Virus record (IMG/VR): IMGVR_UViG_3300043409_000928
Coordinates: 62,001-126,000 of that record
Origin: a virus
DNA length: 64,000 nt
Direction: 5' to 3' (one strand)
Part shown: positions 26,426 through 34,809 of the stretch, one piece after another
Layout of the letters: each line of letters opens with the position of its first letter
How positions within the stretch are numbered: the first letter of the stretch is position 1
Notes under the pieces: generated by a model
Seen by the model: only the letters and a program-made list of their open reading frames with translations
What the model was told of the DNA's origin: nothing
Databases searched by the model: none
Position numbers and translations under genes: made by a program

Positions 26426-26718
26426 TACAATTCACGGGCTACCAATCCTGACACAGTCTTTACTGAGTCTTTCCTGTATCGAATAGTGCTGGGTAAATTT
26501 TTATTAATTATATCAAGGATGGGTTGCTCAACATCAAGCTGGCCGTCACGAATGCTATTATCTAAGAATTTTTTAAAATCAATGTCAAGGTCTTGACATA
26601 ATTTCCAAAAAGATAATACCAAGCTTTCTGCAGGAGTCCTACTAAGTCCAATGGCCAGTATGCGTTGTACCGCTTTATCAAATTCAACTTGTGGTATTAC
26701 TTTATAATTCATGATCAA
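26425..26718 (-). CDS. Small protein in head/tail cluster, unknown
   Basis: A 97-residue helical protein with no recognisable motif. It overlaps the gp4-like gene by one base and the tube-like gene by 4 nt, so it is coupled in the late operon. Initiation could be at the first or third residue (both ATG). The T4 genes still missing from this cluster (gp3, gp53) are candidates by position only. Confidence 0.55.
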   Translation of the reverse strand: MIMNYKVIPQVEFDKAVQRILAIGLSRTPAESLVLSFWKLCQDLDIDFKKFLDNSIRDGQLDVEQPILDIINKNLPSTIRYRKDSVKTVSGLVAREL

Positions 26719-28139
26719 TAAACCTTATCGCGTGGTGCCTTAATGCGGCCATGCCCCGTTGCAGTATCTGGTGGCTGTTTGTATATGCCCGCTTGTTCCA
26801 ATTGTACTTGTCTAGATACAATTTCATTACCTTTTGCATCATTTGGTCTTGATCGGATCACGCTGGTACCTTCTCTTACTGTATTTGGTGCAGGTTCCTG
26901 AGATTTTAAATTGGCATTGGCAGAAGCTATGCCGGCGTCACTGGTTCTAGTTTGAGTTGGATATTTTGAGCCATCTCTTTGGGCGGCGGCATCTGCCGCC
27001 AGTTTGGCCATTTGCTGGGACTGTGGTGAATTGCTCAATGGAGGATTTTTCTTAAGATTTTCAATATAGGATTTTTTATATTCTTCGCTATAAGTAGAAT
27101 TTTTCATGTTAGCTTCTTCTTGTGTAACAAGATCTTTATGCTTTTGAGTAAGCTCTGGTTGTTTATTTGAAGTTGCTGGTATGTTACTTCCTGTACTTGG
27201 GTTTACTGTTCCTGCGGCCACACTATTTGTTGAAGCGGTTCCGTTTGCTGTTCCACCAGGCCATGCACGGGCCGCTTCTCTAGCGGCATTGGCCTGTGCG
27301 GCACGATCGCGTAAACTGCCAGGTCTGATATTTGGATTGCCCAGGCGTGTTTGATTTGTCATAGTAGGATTGCCAGTAGCGGCGCCGCCGCCTGTGACTG
27401 TGCCGCCAGCATTTGTCCAAGCGTTTCCAAAGTCAGGTTTTTTAGTCTCAGCAACAGCATCTGCCTTTGGCGGCTTGGTAATAGGAGTAAAAGAAGAGGA
27501 TGTCTTTTTATCATTTGATATCACTGGCTTTGGAGGCTTTGGTAATGGTTTAATAAGTGTTGGCGGAAACTTTGGAGTAGGACCTTCAAATCCAGGGCCT
27601 TTTAAATCTTCGTAACGAACGGTAATTGTCCATAGTACAGGATCACTTGTTGAGTAGTCTAACGTATCATGCTGAGCATCAACGATGAAAGCATTTGTCA
27701 AGGTGTATACTTTGGGGGCGGCGCCAGGTGCAGATAAGTTTTTCATTGTGATTTCAATTGTCAATGGTTTAAATTTACTGGCCTTGCTTGAATCTGTAGG
27801 GTCAAATTGATCTTTGACAAAGTTCCAAATCATTGATTCAGCAGTACCATTTGCCTGATCATAAAAACTGATGGTGATTGGTTCGTAGTTTAACTTTGTT
27901 TGTACAATTGTTTTATGGTTGTACACATTGACAATTTGCGTTTCTACTGAGAAGCGGGGCAGTTCGCATGACTTTGCCACCAATGGTGGAGCAGAGCTTA
28001 AATCTGAGTCAGTGACCTTAATTGACCATGCATATTTTAAATATACAAAACCATCGCCCAATGGCAATTGATTGGGGTACGGTCCATGGTTCTGTACTCC
28101 ATTTAATATCTTCTTAGTTGCAATGTTACTGAATGACAT
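26715..28139 (-). CDS. Tail-tube-like protein with long disordered C-terminal extension
   Basis: A 474-residue protein. Residues 25-195 resemble the tail-tube fold of the neighbouring gp19: LPRFSVETQIVNVYNHKTIVQTKLNYEPITISFYD and DPVLWTITVRYEDL parallel gp19's VVVDVYNSRIFLAGK and SDPLQITVAIKYD. The remaining 280 residues are Pro/Ala/Asn/Lys-rich and low in complexity. It could be a tube initiator (gp54-like) or a second tube protein. The long tail is unusual for either. It starts after the hairpin that follows gp19. Confidence 0.6.
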   Translation of the reverse strand: MSFSNIATKKILNGVQNHGPYPNQLPLGDGFVYLKYAWSIKVTDSDLSSAPPLVAKSCELPRFSVETQIVNVYNHKTIVQTKLNYEPITISFYDQANGTAESMIWNFVKDQFDPTDSSKASKFKPLTIEITMKNLSAPGAAPKVYTLTNAFIVDAQHDTLDYSTSDPVLWTITVRYEDLKGPGFEGPTPKFPPTLIKPLPKPPKPVISNDKKTSSSFTPITKPPKADAVAETKKPDFGNAWTNAGGTVTGGGAATGNPTMTNQTRLGNPNIRPGSLRDRAAQANAAREAARAWPGGTANGTASTNSVAAGTVNPSTGSNIPATSNKQPELTQKHKDLVTQEEANMKNSTYSEEYKKSYIENLKKNPPLSNSPQSQQMAKLAADAAAQRDGSKYPTQTRTSDAGIASANANLKSQEPAPNTVREGTSVIRSRPNDAKGNEIVSRQVQLEQAGIYKQPPDTATGHGRIKAPRDKVY

Positions 28140-28149
28140 TTGTTCATGA

Positions 28150-28178
28150 AAAAGGGCGAGTTTAATCGCCCTTTTCTT
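28150..28178. terminator. Rho-independent terminator after gp19
   Basis: Stem AAAAGGGCGA/TCGCCCTTTT has a 6-nt loop. T-rich tracts on both sides make it usable in either direction. It separates gp19 from the tube-like gene. Confidence 0.8.
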
Positions 28179-28239
28179 TCTCCTGTAAGGGCAAGCATTT
28201 TTGCTTACACTTACTTATCACTTCTAATTAACGCTTACT

Positions 28240-28845
28240 TTAAGTATCATCACTCAATGAACTTGGATCGCTTTCCTCACCTAATCCGCCGCGTAGTAAT
28301 TCAGCTTGGGTATCGTCAATGTGGTTGGCATTGTCATACTTGATAGCAACAGTAATCTGTAAAGGATCGCTTGTTGCATAGTTGTTTTCGCCATAGTTCA
28401 CGTTCTGAATATAGCAACCACCTAGATGCCAGGCATCTAGTACCGTTTCAGTACCATTGCCACCATCCAAGTTTTCAATGTGCATTGCAAACTTGTAGCC
28501 ACTTCCTGCTTTTGTTGATGATTGATCTGCATGATCCACTTGCTTTTGAATTTGCTTTGCAATACTCTTGGCGACACCGTTTGTTACATCGTCGCGAACT
28601 GTTAATGTAATAGGATCCCAAGTATGCTTGCCTGCTAGGAAGATTCTTGAGTTGTAAACATCAACTACCACATCGTCATGTGTCAAGCTTGGACGGCTTA
28701 CACTAACAACCTGACTGGTTAACTGTTCAGATGTTTCACCACCAAAGTTGATTAATGTAACACGAAAGCGATATGATAGCTTTGGTTGCACTAAAACACC
28801 TTCTACGCCACCCGGTACGTTAAATTTACTTAGATCGACTGCCAT
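28240..28845 (-). CDS. 19: Tail tube protein gp19
   Basis: A 201-residue protein in the T4 gp19 family (T4: 163 residues), which polymerises into the inner tube of the contractile tail. Matching regions are RFRVTLINFGG, SVSRPSLTHDDVVVDVYNSRIF, and ILDAW-like HLGGCYIQNVNYGENNYATSDPL, with an acidic C-terminal tail. It follows the sheath gene after 22 nt, as in T4, and has its own late octamer GCTAAATA overlapping the sheath stop plus an AGGAGA Shine-Dalgarno. Confidence 0.92.
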   Translation of the reverse strand: MAVDLSKFNVPGGVEGVLVQPKLSYRFRVTLINFGGETSEQLTSQVVSVSRPSLTHDDVVVDVYNSRIFLAGKHTWDPITLTVRDDVTNGVAKSIAKQIQKQVDHADQSSTKAGSGYKFAMHIENLDGGNGTETVLDAWHLGGCYIQNVNYGENNYATSDPLQITVAIKYDNANHIDDTQAELLRGGLGEESDPSSLSDDT

Positions 28846-28864
28846 TATATATTTCTCCTAGTGT

Positions 28865-28872
28865 TATTTAGC
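28865..28872 (-). promoter_or_regulatory. Late-type promoter GCTAAATA of gp19
   Basis: It overlaps the gp18 stop codon on the minus strand, 19 nt upstream of the gp19 ATG, with an AGGAGA ribosome-binding site in between. Confidence 0.65.
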
Positions 28873-31252
28873 GTGTGCCGCCGGCAATCGCGCCAGTGTT
28901 GACAATCCTAACTGGAATGTAGATGAATTCTGCGGCTTTGACTGGCTCGATTGCCACATCAATGTACAGTTCATTTCTATCAATTCTAGTTGGAGTGTTA
29001 TTTGTTTCATCACAAACTACCAAGAAGTCGTATACGGCTCTCTTAGTGAATAAGTCTTGCAAAAATCCAGAAAATACTGCAATTACACGATCTCTAGTTT
29101 TCTTGTCGTTTGGTTCAAAGATGAACGGACGAGCAATAACATCAAAGCGTTCACGCAAGTACGCTAATAGTCGACCCACGTTAACACGATCTAATGCTGA
29201 ATCAAATGGGTACAATGTTTTTTGTCCCCAAATGTACAAACCTTGACCAGGGTAGTTAACCAATGGATTGATTTTCTTCAAATACAATGTATCTCGCTGG
29301 CCTTGGTTCAGTGCCACTGGAACAAATTCATTCTCGGCATTAACTAAACCTAAGTTGCTGATACCGCTCAATGAACCGCGAGTTAAACCAGCTGGGGCAA
29401 ACCATGGATAACTAACTTGGTCGTTATAAGCAATACCACGCAGAACTGCATGACTTGCTGGAACAGCAACATCGTTACCCAGTAAGTCTGTAGACAATGC
29501 GCTTGGGTAGTAAATTGCTACAGCACCATTGCGACTTGTTAAGCCATCTGCACCGTTTGTGCCTGCTTCTGTACCGTTGGCCCATGTAGTAACATCGCTC
29601 ATTTTTGCTGATAACTTCATTGGGGTATCAGCAATAACAAACGCTGTTTCTTTACGGTCCACGTTCAACGTAATCATTTCATCAATACACTCAACATAAC
29701 CTGGTGTTGCTATAATGTTAAATGTCAATGTTTCTGCACGAAGATCTTCGTTGTCTGTTAGTGCGGCTTGTAAACGCTTGACTACTACACGGCGTTGGGC
29801 CTTTTCAAACATGTAAGGGGCGCCTGCTTTAAAGCCACTGTCAACATTGCCAGACTCTGACTGCCAGTGTCCTTCTGCAACATTCCATGCTTTTACGTTG
29901 CCTGAACTTAATGCGCTGTTCCATAGAATCATACCGTCTGGATAAAACGCTGGGTTTGGAACTTGATCATCCATTGGTGTTGCACCGCCGCCAACACCAG
30001 TTGAATCTGCTAATGTTGCTGTTAAGTCAACAAACAATGCGCCATCTGGAGTAGACTGATCGGCGTTATCTTTCTGTACCCAATCGCTACCATTATACAT
30101 TTTAATTACAGGATAGTTGGCTACATCGTTAGTATCAATCCAAACATCACCATTGCTTGCAGTTGAAGGTTCTTCAGTGTTTACACTGACATTTTGAACT
30201 GCTTTCCATGTTGGTAAGCCACCAACTGTGTCTTTAACATAGATATCAACTGTGTCGCCTGCATCGTACCATAACTTACCATCAGGGATAGCACCAGTTG
30301 GAGCATTGGCTGTTGCTGATGGTGAAATTGTTACCCAGGCCGCGCCGTCGTAACGCTTGACTTCAAACTTGGCTTCGTTGTCATCTGCAAACTGTAGATA
30401 AAGATCATTAGTATTTAGAGCTGAGCCAAACGCAGTAGTTGCAGTTGCATTGTCTAGATAACCCACTAACTTGTCAACTGTATTTGGACCAATAACTTGT
30501 GCTGTCCAGCTTTGAGTTGTTGAATTGTATTTCTTTAATTTAATGTTTAATCCTGCATTAGGACTTGTTGTCTTAAACCATACGTCACCAGTAAGCGACC
30601 CTGTTGGTACTGAATAGTGAGGTGCAACAGTAACATTCTGGCTTAAATTGCCTGCTGTCACAGTTTTCCAAACGCCAGCAACTTTCTTATAAAAAGTTTT
30701 TACTGTGGCTGATGTTACATTTAGTGCGTACTGTCCATTGGAACCAACACTGGCACCTGGAACGCCATCAGTTGTTAGAACTGGTTTGACTTGCCATGCT
30801 GTACCAGTGTATTCAAAAATACCATATGTGCTTGCATCTGTATCTAACCAATATTGATTGTTGGTTGGAGGACCAAACGGAGCAGTTGCTTGTGGCTCCA
30901 ACTCTTCCATTTTTAAATCTGCTCGTACTACAATAGCACGGTTGGCGATACCTAAATAATAATAGGCGGCCAACAAGCCGTATTCGTTTAATTCGTGACC
31001 GTGTACTGGTGTACCGTCAACAATGGTGAACTCTGGTTCACCGTATAACTGTACCAACTCGCGCTGGCTAGTTAAAATAAGTGGTTTTTTGGCAAATGGT
31101 GCTGTGGTATAAGTTGCTGTTGATCCGTCTGGTGCTGTTTTGTTAGAACGAGTTGCTAACACAATGACAGGTACAGTTCCATTACCGGCGCCGGCGTAGG
31201 CACTTTCATCAATAATCGAAACGCTTACGCCTGGGGAAACTAGCTGAGCCAT
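28868..31252 (-). CDS. 18: Tail sheath protein gp18 with large inserted domain
   Basis: A 794-residue contractile sheath protein. The N-terminus (SPGVSVSIIDES) and C-terminus (LRERFDVIARPFIFEPNDKKTRDRV ... IPVRIVN, in parts) are typical of T4 gp18 (659 residues). Residues about 120-470 form an insertion made of roughly six repeats of a short beta motif (for example GDVWIDT...MYNGSDW, GKLWYDA...LPTWKAV). In gp18 such insertions face outward, so the module probably decorates the tail surface. Its leader carries a hairpin that can hide the ribosome-binding site. Confidence 0.93.
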   Translation of the reverse strand: MAQLVSPGVSVSIIDESAYAGAGNGTVPVIVLATRSNKTAPDGSTATYTTAPFAKKPLILTSQRELVQLYGEPEFTIVDGTPVHGHELNEYGLLAAYYYLGIANRAIVVRADLKMEELEPQATAPFGPPTNNQYWLDTDASTYGIFEYTGTAWQVKPVLTTDGVPGASVGSNGQYALNVTSATVKTFYKKVAGVWKTVTAGNLSQNVTVAPHYSVPTGSLTGDVWFKTTSPNAGLNIKLKKYNSTTQSWTAQVIGPNTVDKLVGYLDNATATTAFGSALNTNDLYLQFADDNEAKFEVKRYDGAAWVTISPSATANAPTGAIPDGKLWYDAGDTVDIYVKDTVGGLPTWKAVQNVSVNTEEPSTASNGDVWIDTNDVANYPVIKMYNGSDWVQKDNADQSTPDGALFVDLTATLADSTGVGGGATPMDDQVPNPAFYPDGMILWNSALSSGNVKAWNVAEGHWQSESGNVDSGFKAGAPYMFEKAQRRVVVKRLQAALTDNEDLRAETLTFNIIATPGYVECIDEMITLNVDRKETAFVIADTPMKLSAKMSDVTTWANGTEAGTNGADGLTSRNGAVAIYYPSALSTDLLGNDVAVPASHAVLRGIAYNDQVSYPWFAPAGLTRGSLSGISNLGLVNAENEFVPVALNQGQRDTLYLKKINPLVNYPGQGLYIWGQKTLYPFDSALDRVNVGRLLAYLRERFDVIARPFIFEPNDKKTRDRVIAVFSGFLQDLFTKRAVYDFLVVCDETNNTPTRIDRNELYIDVAIEPVKAAEFIYIPVRIVNTGAIAGGTR

Positions 31253-31254
31253 AT

Positions 31255-31305
31255 AATATCTCCGTTATCTAAGGGTTATTCATACCCTTCATGGAGATAT
31301 TTAGC
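31255..31305 (-). promoter_or_regulatory. gp18 late promoter nested in an RBS-masking hairpin
   Basis: The late octamer GCTAAATA is at 31298-31305. An arm AATATCTCC (31293-31301) is perfectly complementary to GGAGATATT (31255-31263), which contains the gp18 Shine-Dalgarno; a smaller stem AAGGGT/ACCCTT lies inside. Initiation about 6 nt past the octamer (near 31292) would leave out the first arm and free the ribosome-binding site. Confidence 0.65.
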
Positions 31306-31355
31306 TGATACAGTTAAAAGTGAGCCTATTTAGCGGAAGTGGTAGATTTACAGTT

Positions 31356-31976
31356 TTACTGGACAATCATTGCCAACTGTTTGTAAAGAGCATCAACTGT
31401 GCTGTTGTTGTCTACTATATAGTCAAAATTGGTTCCAACCCATGCTGTTTCACTAGCATGAATATCTGGGTATGCAATGGCCATATGGTTGAAGTTACCT
31501 CGATTTGTTTCAACCGCAACATCGTACCATTCTGGGTCTTCTCCTCGCACTACCCTGATCACTTGGCCGCCAGCATTTCTAATTGCTTTAATTTCATTGG
31601 GAAATCTACAATCTGATATTACAATATTGTCTGTGGTATTTTGTAATCTTGCTTCTAAGCTAGCAATCCAGATATCATCATGAAAGCTTTTGCGGCAGAC
31701 TTCTGTACCCCACCATTGAAGTACCCAGCGTGGGGTTAGATTTGGCATACCTAAGCGTTCTGCCCACCAAGGATCTACTTGTTCTCGCCATTCACGGGCA
31801 CTCTTAGTGCGGCCTTCAAGTAACTCGCGGTTCCATCCAAATACTGCGGCAACTGCATCTTTAAGAGTTGCGGCAAAGGAGTCTCTGCGGAACTCATAGA
31901 AGTTTACAAGATAATCTGCGGCAGTGTCCTTGCCTGAACCAATGAAACCGCAAATACCAATAATTTGTTTAGTCAT
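31356..31976 (-). CDS. 1: Deoxynucleoside monophosphate kinase gp1-like
   Basis: A 206-residue P-loop kinase with GFIGSGKDTAADYL at the N-terminus, an RTKSAREWRE segment, LQWWGTEVCRKSFHDDIWI, and VISDCRFPNE, all typical of T4 gp1 dNMP kinase (241 residues). It phosphorylates dGMP, dTMP and hydroxymethyl-dCMP in T4. Whether modified bases are made here cannot be seen in this window. It has its own early sigma-70 promoter whose -10 ends 5 nt before the ATG, although it sits among late genes. Confidence 0.9.
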   Translation of the reverse strand: MTKQIIGICGFIGSGKDTAADYLVNFYEFRRDSFAATLKDAVAAVFGWNRELLEGRTKSAREWREQVDPWWAERLGMPNLTPRWVLQWWGTEVCRKSFHDDIWIASLEARLQNTTDNIVISDCRFPNEIKAIRNAGGQVIRVVRGEDPEWYDVAVETNRGNFNHMAIAYPDIHASETAWVGTNFDYIVDNNSTVDALYKQLAMIVQ

Positions 31977-31981
31977 AAACT

Positions 31982-32010
31982 ATTGTAGCATAACTATAAC
32001 ACTAGGTCAA
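31982..32010 (-). promoter_or_regulatory. Early sigma-70 promoter of gene 1 (predicted leaderless)
   Basis: -35 TTGACC (32005-32010), a 17-nt spacer and -10 TACAAT (31982-31987). Five nt separate the -10 from the ATG at 31976, and no Shine-Dalgarno is present. Confidence 0.75.
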
Positions 32011-32015
32011 TGCTT

Positions 32016-32642
32016 TTACTTTTCGTATTTTACCATAAAGTCGGTACAGGTTCTGTACATTTGTGGGACCAAGTTCTTTTCTTTTTCAATTAGCCTATGT
32101 AGGTCTACAAATTGCTCTGCATAGTTTACTGCTCTTAATGCATTCAAAACCAACTCTACACAACTTACATGAGTGTCATCTGCCAAGTCAAACAAGTCAT
32201 CGTACGGCTTACCCTGTTGTTTTAGTAAAGCATCAATAATTTTGGTCCACTCTGTATTGTCAATGTTATTTGGTGTCAGTAAACAAACTGAATCACAAGC
32301 AAATACTTGATCAAATGTAGAATAGTGTACACCTACCCCAGTGGCTTCTACAAACTTAAAGCTGGCAGTATCTGTTGGATCAGTGATATTATCGCAGTTC
32401 ATTAAGGCATGAGTATAGTTTGCCCATATACCAGTCTTGGCCCATGACAAGAATGAAACTATAATACTACTAAGATGGTGCTTCTCTCCTGTTAAGATAA
32501 TGTAATATCCACTGGCCAGCACTTGGGCAATTTCCGTTTTATCAGTTACCGTAACGTAGGTTTTTTTGCTCCAAGAAATTTTGCCCGGCATCATTGCTAC
32601 CCAATGGTATAGCTTGTATAATAGTGTGGAATACTTAGACAT
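32016..32642 (-). CDS. Permuted papain-like (YiiX/C92 type) amidase-like protein
   Basis: A 208-residue protein. Motifs fit a circularly permuted NlpC/P60 (papain-like) fold: an early ILTGEKHHLSSIIVSFLSW, a histidine in NYTHALMNCD, and a late cysteine in HVSCVELVLNALRAV. Enzymes of this group hydrolyse amide or thioester bonds in cell wall or lipid substrates. A lysis or cell-wall role is plausible, but no signal peptide is visible. It overlaps gp13 by one base and precedes gp1. Confidence 0.5.
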   Translation of the reverse strand: MSKYSTLLYKLYHWVAMMPGKISWSKKTYVTVTDKTEIAQVLASGYYIILTGEKHHLSSIIVSFLSWAKTGIWANYTHALMNCDNITDPTDTASFKFVEATGVGVHYSTFDQVFACDSVCLLTPNNIDNTEWTKIIDALLKQQGKPYDDLFDLADDTHVSCVELVLNALRAVNYAEQFVDLHRLIEKEKNLVPQMYRTCTDFMVKYEK

Positions 32643-33394
32643 TATCCAAAAATAAATCCCAGTGGTGTTCCACCTTCGGAATATGTTTTTAAATCTTCCT
32701 CAAGCTTTTCCATTTCTGCTTGACCTTGGGCAATTAGGTCGTTGCCGTTTAGCTGTACACCACCTTGCGGACCGGCTAATTGACTGTACTTGCTACGAGC
32801 TTGGCCAAGTGTAAGCTTAGAAACTGCAAGAGCAAATTCACGCACCCAAGGTCCGGAACTGGTGTCTAGTAACAGCATTTCATCTGGGCGATAGTTATAA
32901 GTGTGTACAATAATACTTTCTTCAGCTTTCAAATAACGCTGTAGATTTAATCTCTTGCTGGTGTTAGACCAGTTATACACCAGGTAGGCTCCAAACATTG
33001 TTGCCATTAATTCACGCTGTCCCATGTACAATTCAAAAGATGCTAGGCCACCTTGTCTGATTGAATTCAACATGTACATGTTTAAGTAGCCTGCTTCAAA
33101 GGGATCAAATCCTGTTGCACCACTACTGTCGCTCATGCCGCCGCTATTTGCACGGTATACATTTCGTACATCAATTACTTCATTTGGTAGTGTGTATTCG
33201 CTTTCTCCTGGCGTAATTTGTAACACCATAAAGCTTTCTTCTACCGCCCGACTACTACGCTGACGATATTTGGATACGGCACGATCAATTGCCATATCGT
33301 AGTGTTCTTTATCCAGCTCTACATCAACCATACCTCCGCCGAGGTTCAGTTCAATATATTTTTGAGCTTTAGATCTTTGTGTTGTTTCTGACAT
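32642..33394 (-). CDS. 13: Neck protein gp13
   Basis: A 250-residue protein matching gp13 of marine T4-like phages. It has DVELDKEHYDMAIDRAVSKYRQRSS near the start, and the C-terminal YSQLAGPQGGVQLNGNDLIAQG...LGFIFG signature. gp13 and gp14 form the neck that seals the head and joins the tail. It is followed by the amidase-like gene with a one-base overlap. Its leader carries the late promoter within a hairpin that reaches the ribosome-binding site. Confidence 0.9.
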   Translation of the reverse strand: MSETTQRSKAQKYIELNLGGGMVDVELDKEHYDMAIDRAVSKYRQRSSRAVEESFMVLQITPGESEYTLPNEVIDVRNVYRANSGGMSDSSGATGFDPFEAGYLNMYMLNSIRQGGLASFELYMGQRELMATMFGAYLVYNWSNTSKRLNLQRYLKAEESIIVHTYNYRPDEMLLLDTSSGPWVREFALAVSKLTLGQARSKYSQLAGPQGGVQLNGNDLIAQGQAEMEKLEEDLKTYSEGGTPLGFIFG

Positions 33395-33429
33395 AGGGTG
33401 TCTCCAGGACTATTTACCGAAGACACCCT
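33395..33429 (-). promoter_or_regulatory. gp13 late promoter nested in an RBS-masking hairpin
   Basis: Arms AGGGTGTCT (33421-33429) and AGACACCCT (33395-33403) flank the late octamer GGTAAATA (33411-33418). The second arm includes part of the GGAG Shine-Dalgarno and abuts the ATG at 33394. Late initiation near 33405 would exclude the first arm. Confidence 0.65.
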
Positions 33430-33436
33430 ATAAAAC

Positions 33437-34690
33437 TTACTTGATTGCTCGGAGCAAGATCGTTTCTGGACTAATGCGTCCTTTTAGCCTTGTTTCCACT
33501 GACCTAATGGTGTCCATAAACTTACGCAATCCGGGCTTGCCTTGTGTCTTAAACTCTGCCAGCTTTTCTGCGGGTTTACGCAAGGTCTTGCAGGTGCTCT
33601 TGATCTCATCAAAGCCAATGATAGCAGAGCCCTTAACGCCCAACTGTCCCACTACCATGTCGCCATGCATGGCTACAACAAAGCGACCCAACTTACGAGT
33701 CTTGGTATTGTAAGTCCACAGCTCACTCATTTCTAGAATCTCAGTTGGATTGATACTCTTAAGACCCAGCTCAGCAAACTCTCTAAGATACTTTAGACCT
33801 TTAACTTGGCGCTCAGGTGGCACAGGCTTGCGCTTGGGTTTGGCACGGGTGGCTATTTTACTAGTCTTGTATGCACTGGCATCATTGATGATTGCCTCGT
33901 AGAACTTGATTAATGCTTTGACATCACGCTTGTTCATGTGTTTGTAACCCTCCATGAGCTGGCTGTCTCTTCCTTCTAGCAATTCATTTAGTTCGTTAAT
34001 TTTAGGTTGTATTACTTCTGCCACTTTGGCAATGTATTGCACAGAAATGTTTTGCCCTTGGAAGAATTTGTAAGCAGAAAATTCCTTGCCTTCTAAAATA
34101 TAGTCGTCAATTGCTCCTTCAACTTCTCCCATTGCTTCGCTGAACTTTTCAGCAAGCCTGTCTTGTATTGTTTCTTTTTTGACTACTGGTACTGCTGGAT
34201 CAACTACCACAGTTTTCTCAGACGCAAGACGAGCTTCCAAGTTTCCAATTAGCTGATGGATGTGACGCTCCTCATCATTTTGCAGTTCAAATCCTGCCAG
34301 CACCATACGGCACACCCAACCAACTGTTAAAGTATACTGGCTGTCATTGACTGATTTGAACTTGGCAGGATAATGTGCCAATTCTTCTTTGGTAGCACAG
34401 TATGCGTCAAAGAACGCCCTGGCATCTTTATGGTCACAGGAGTAGTTGTACCAGTTAAACGCACGGCTCATTTGAATCCTGCGTTGTACTTCATCCCATG
34501 CGGCTTGTTCGGTCCATTCTGGTTCATGCCCCATACGATGGATGTCTGTGACTTGGATGGCTTTTAGCTTGGGCTTGCCACTGGCATCAAATTTTACTGT
34601 ACCAGAGTCTTTGGCAGTACGAGTGCTTCGGCCCAGTGTTTTTTTCTTTTTAGGGGGTTTTGCGACTGTGCGTTTTGTTGCTGTGGCCAT
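33437..34690 (-). CDS. Conserved-looking 417-residue basic protein, early promoter, unknown
   Basis: A 417-residue basic protein. It opens with a Lys/Arg-rich tail (residues 1-30, KPPKKKKTLGRSTRT) like nucleic-acid-binding proteins. The middle is helical with an acidic segment, and the C-terminal 150 residues contain MVVGQLGVKGSAIIGFDEIKS. I recall similar proteins in marine T4-like phages without known function. It is transcribed from a perfect consensus sigma-70 promoter, divergent from the late gp14 operon, so it is probably expressed at the start of infection. Host take-over or DNA handling are possible roles. Confidence 0.7.
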   Translation of the reverse strand: MATATKRTVAKPPKKKKTLGRSTRTAKDSGTVKFDASGKPKLKAIQVTDIHRMGHEPEWTEQAAWDEVQRRIQMSRAFNWYNYSCDHKDARAFFDAYCATKEELAHYPAKFKSVNDSQYTLTVGWVCRMVLAGFELQNDEERHIHQLIGNLEARLASEKTVVVDPAVPVVKKETIQDRLAEKFSEAMGEVEGAIDDYILEGKEFSAYKFFQGQNISVQYIAKVAEVIQPKINELNELLEGRDSQLMEGYKHMNKRDVKALIKFYEAIINDASAYKTSKIATRAKPKRKPVPPERQVKGLKYLREFAELGLKSINPTEILEMSELWTYNTKTRKLGRFVVAMHGDMVVGQLGVKGSAIIGFDEIKSTCKTLRKPAEKLAEFKTQGKPGLRKFMDTIRSVETRLKGRISPETILLRAIK

Positions 34691-34721
34691 GTTTTACTCC
34701 AAGTTGTTAGCGTATGATGCT

Positions 34722-34750
34722 ATTATAACTTATCTTTGCGAACCTGTCAA
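34722..34750 (-). promoter_or_regulatory. Perfect consensus sigma-70 promoter
   Basis: -35 TTGACA (34745-34750), a 17-nt spacer and -10 TATAAT (34722-34727), all matching the E. coli consensus. A leader of about 25-30 nt with TTGGAG precedes the ATG at 34690. Confidence 0.9.
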
Positions 34751-34763
34751 GTGACATCTAAGC

Positions 34764-34771
34764 GGTAAATA
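34764..34771 (+). promoter_or_regulatory. Late-type promoter GGTAAATA of the gp14-gp15 operon
   Basis: It lies 38 nt upstream of the gp14 ATG at 34810, and 13 nt from the divergent early promoter. A small GGCC...GGCC stem and CCAGGA lie in the leader. Confidence 0.7.
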
Positions 34772-34809
34772 GCATGATGAAATAGGCCCAATAGTGGCCC
34801 AGGAAAATT

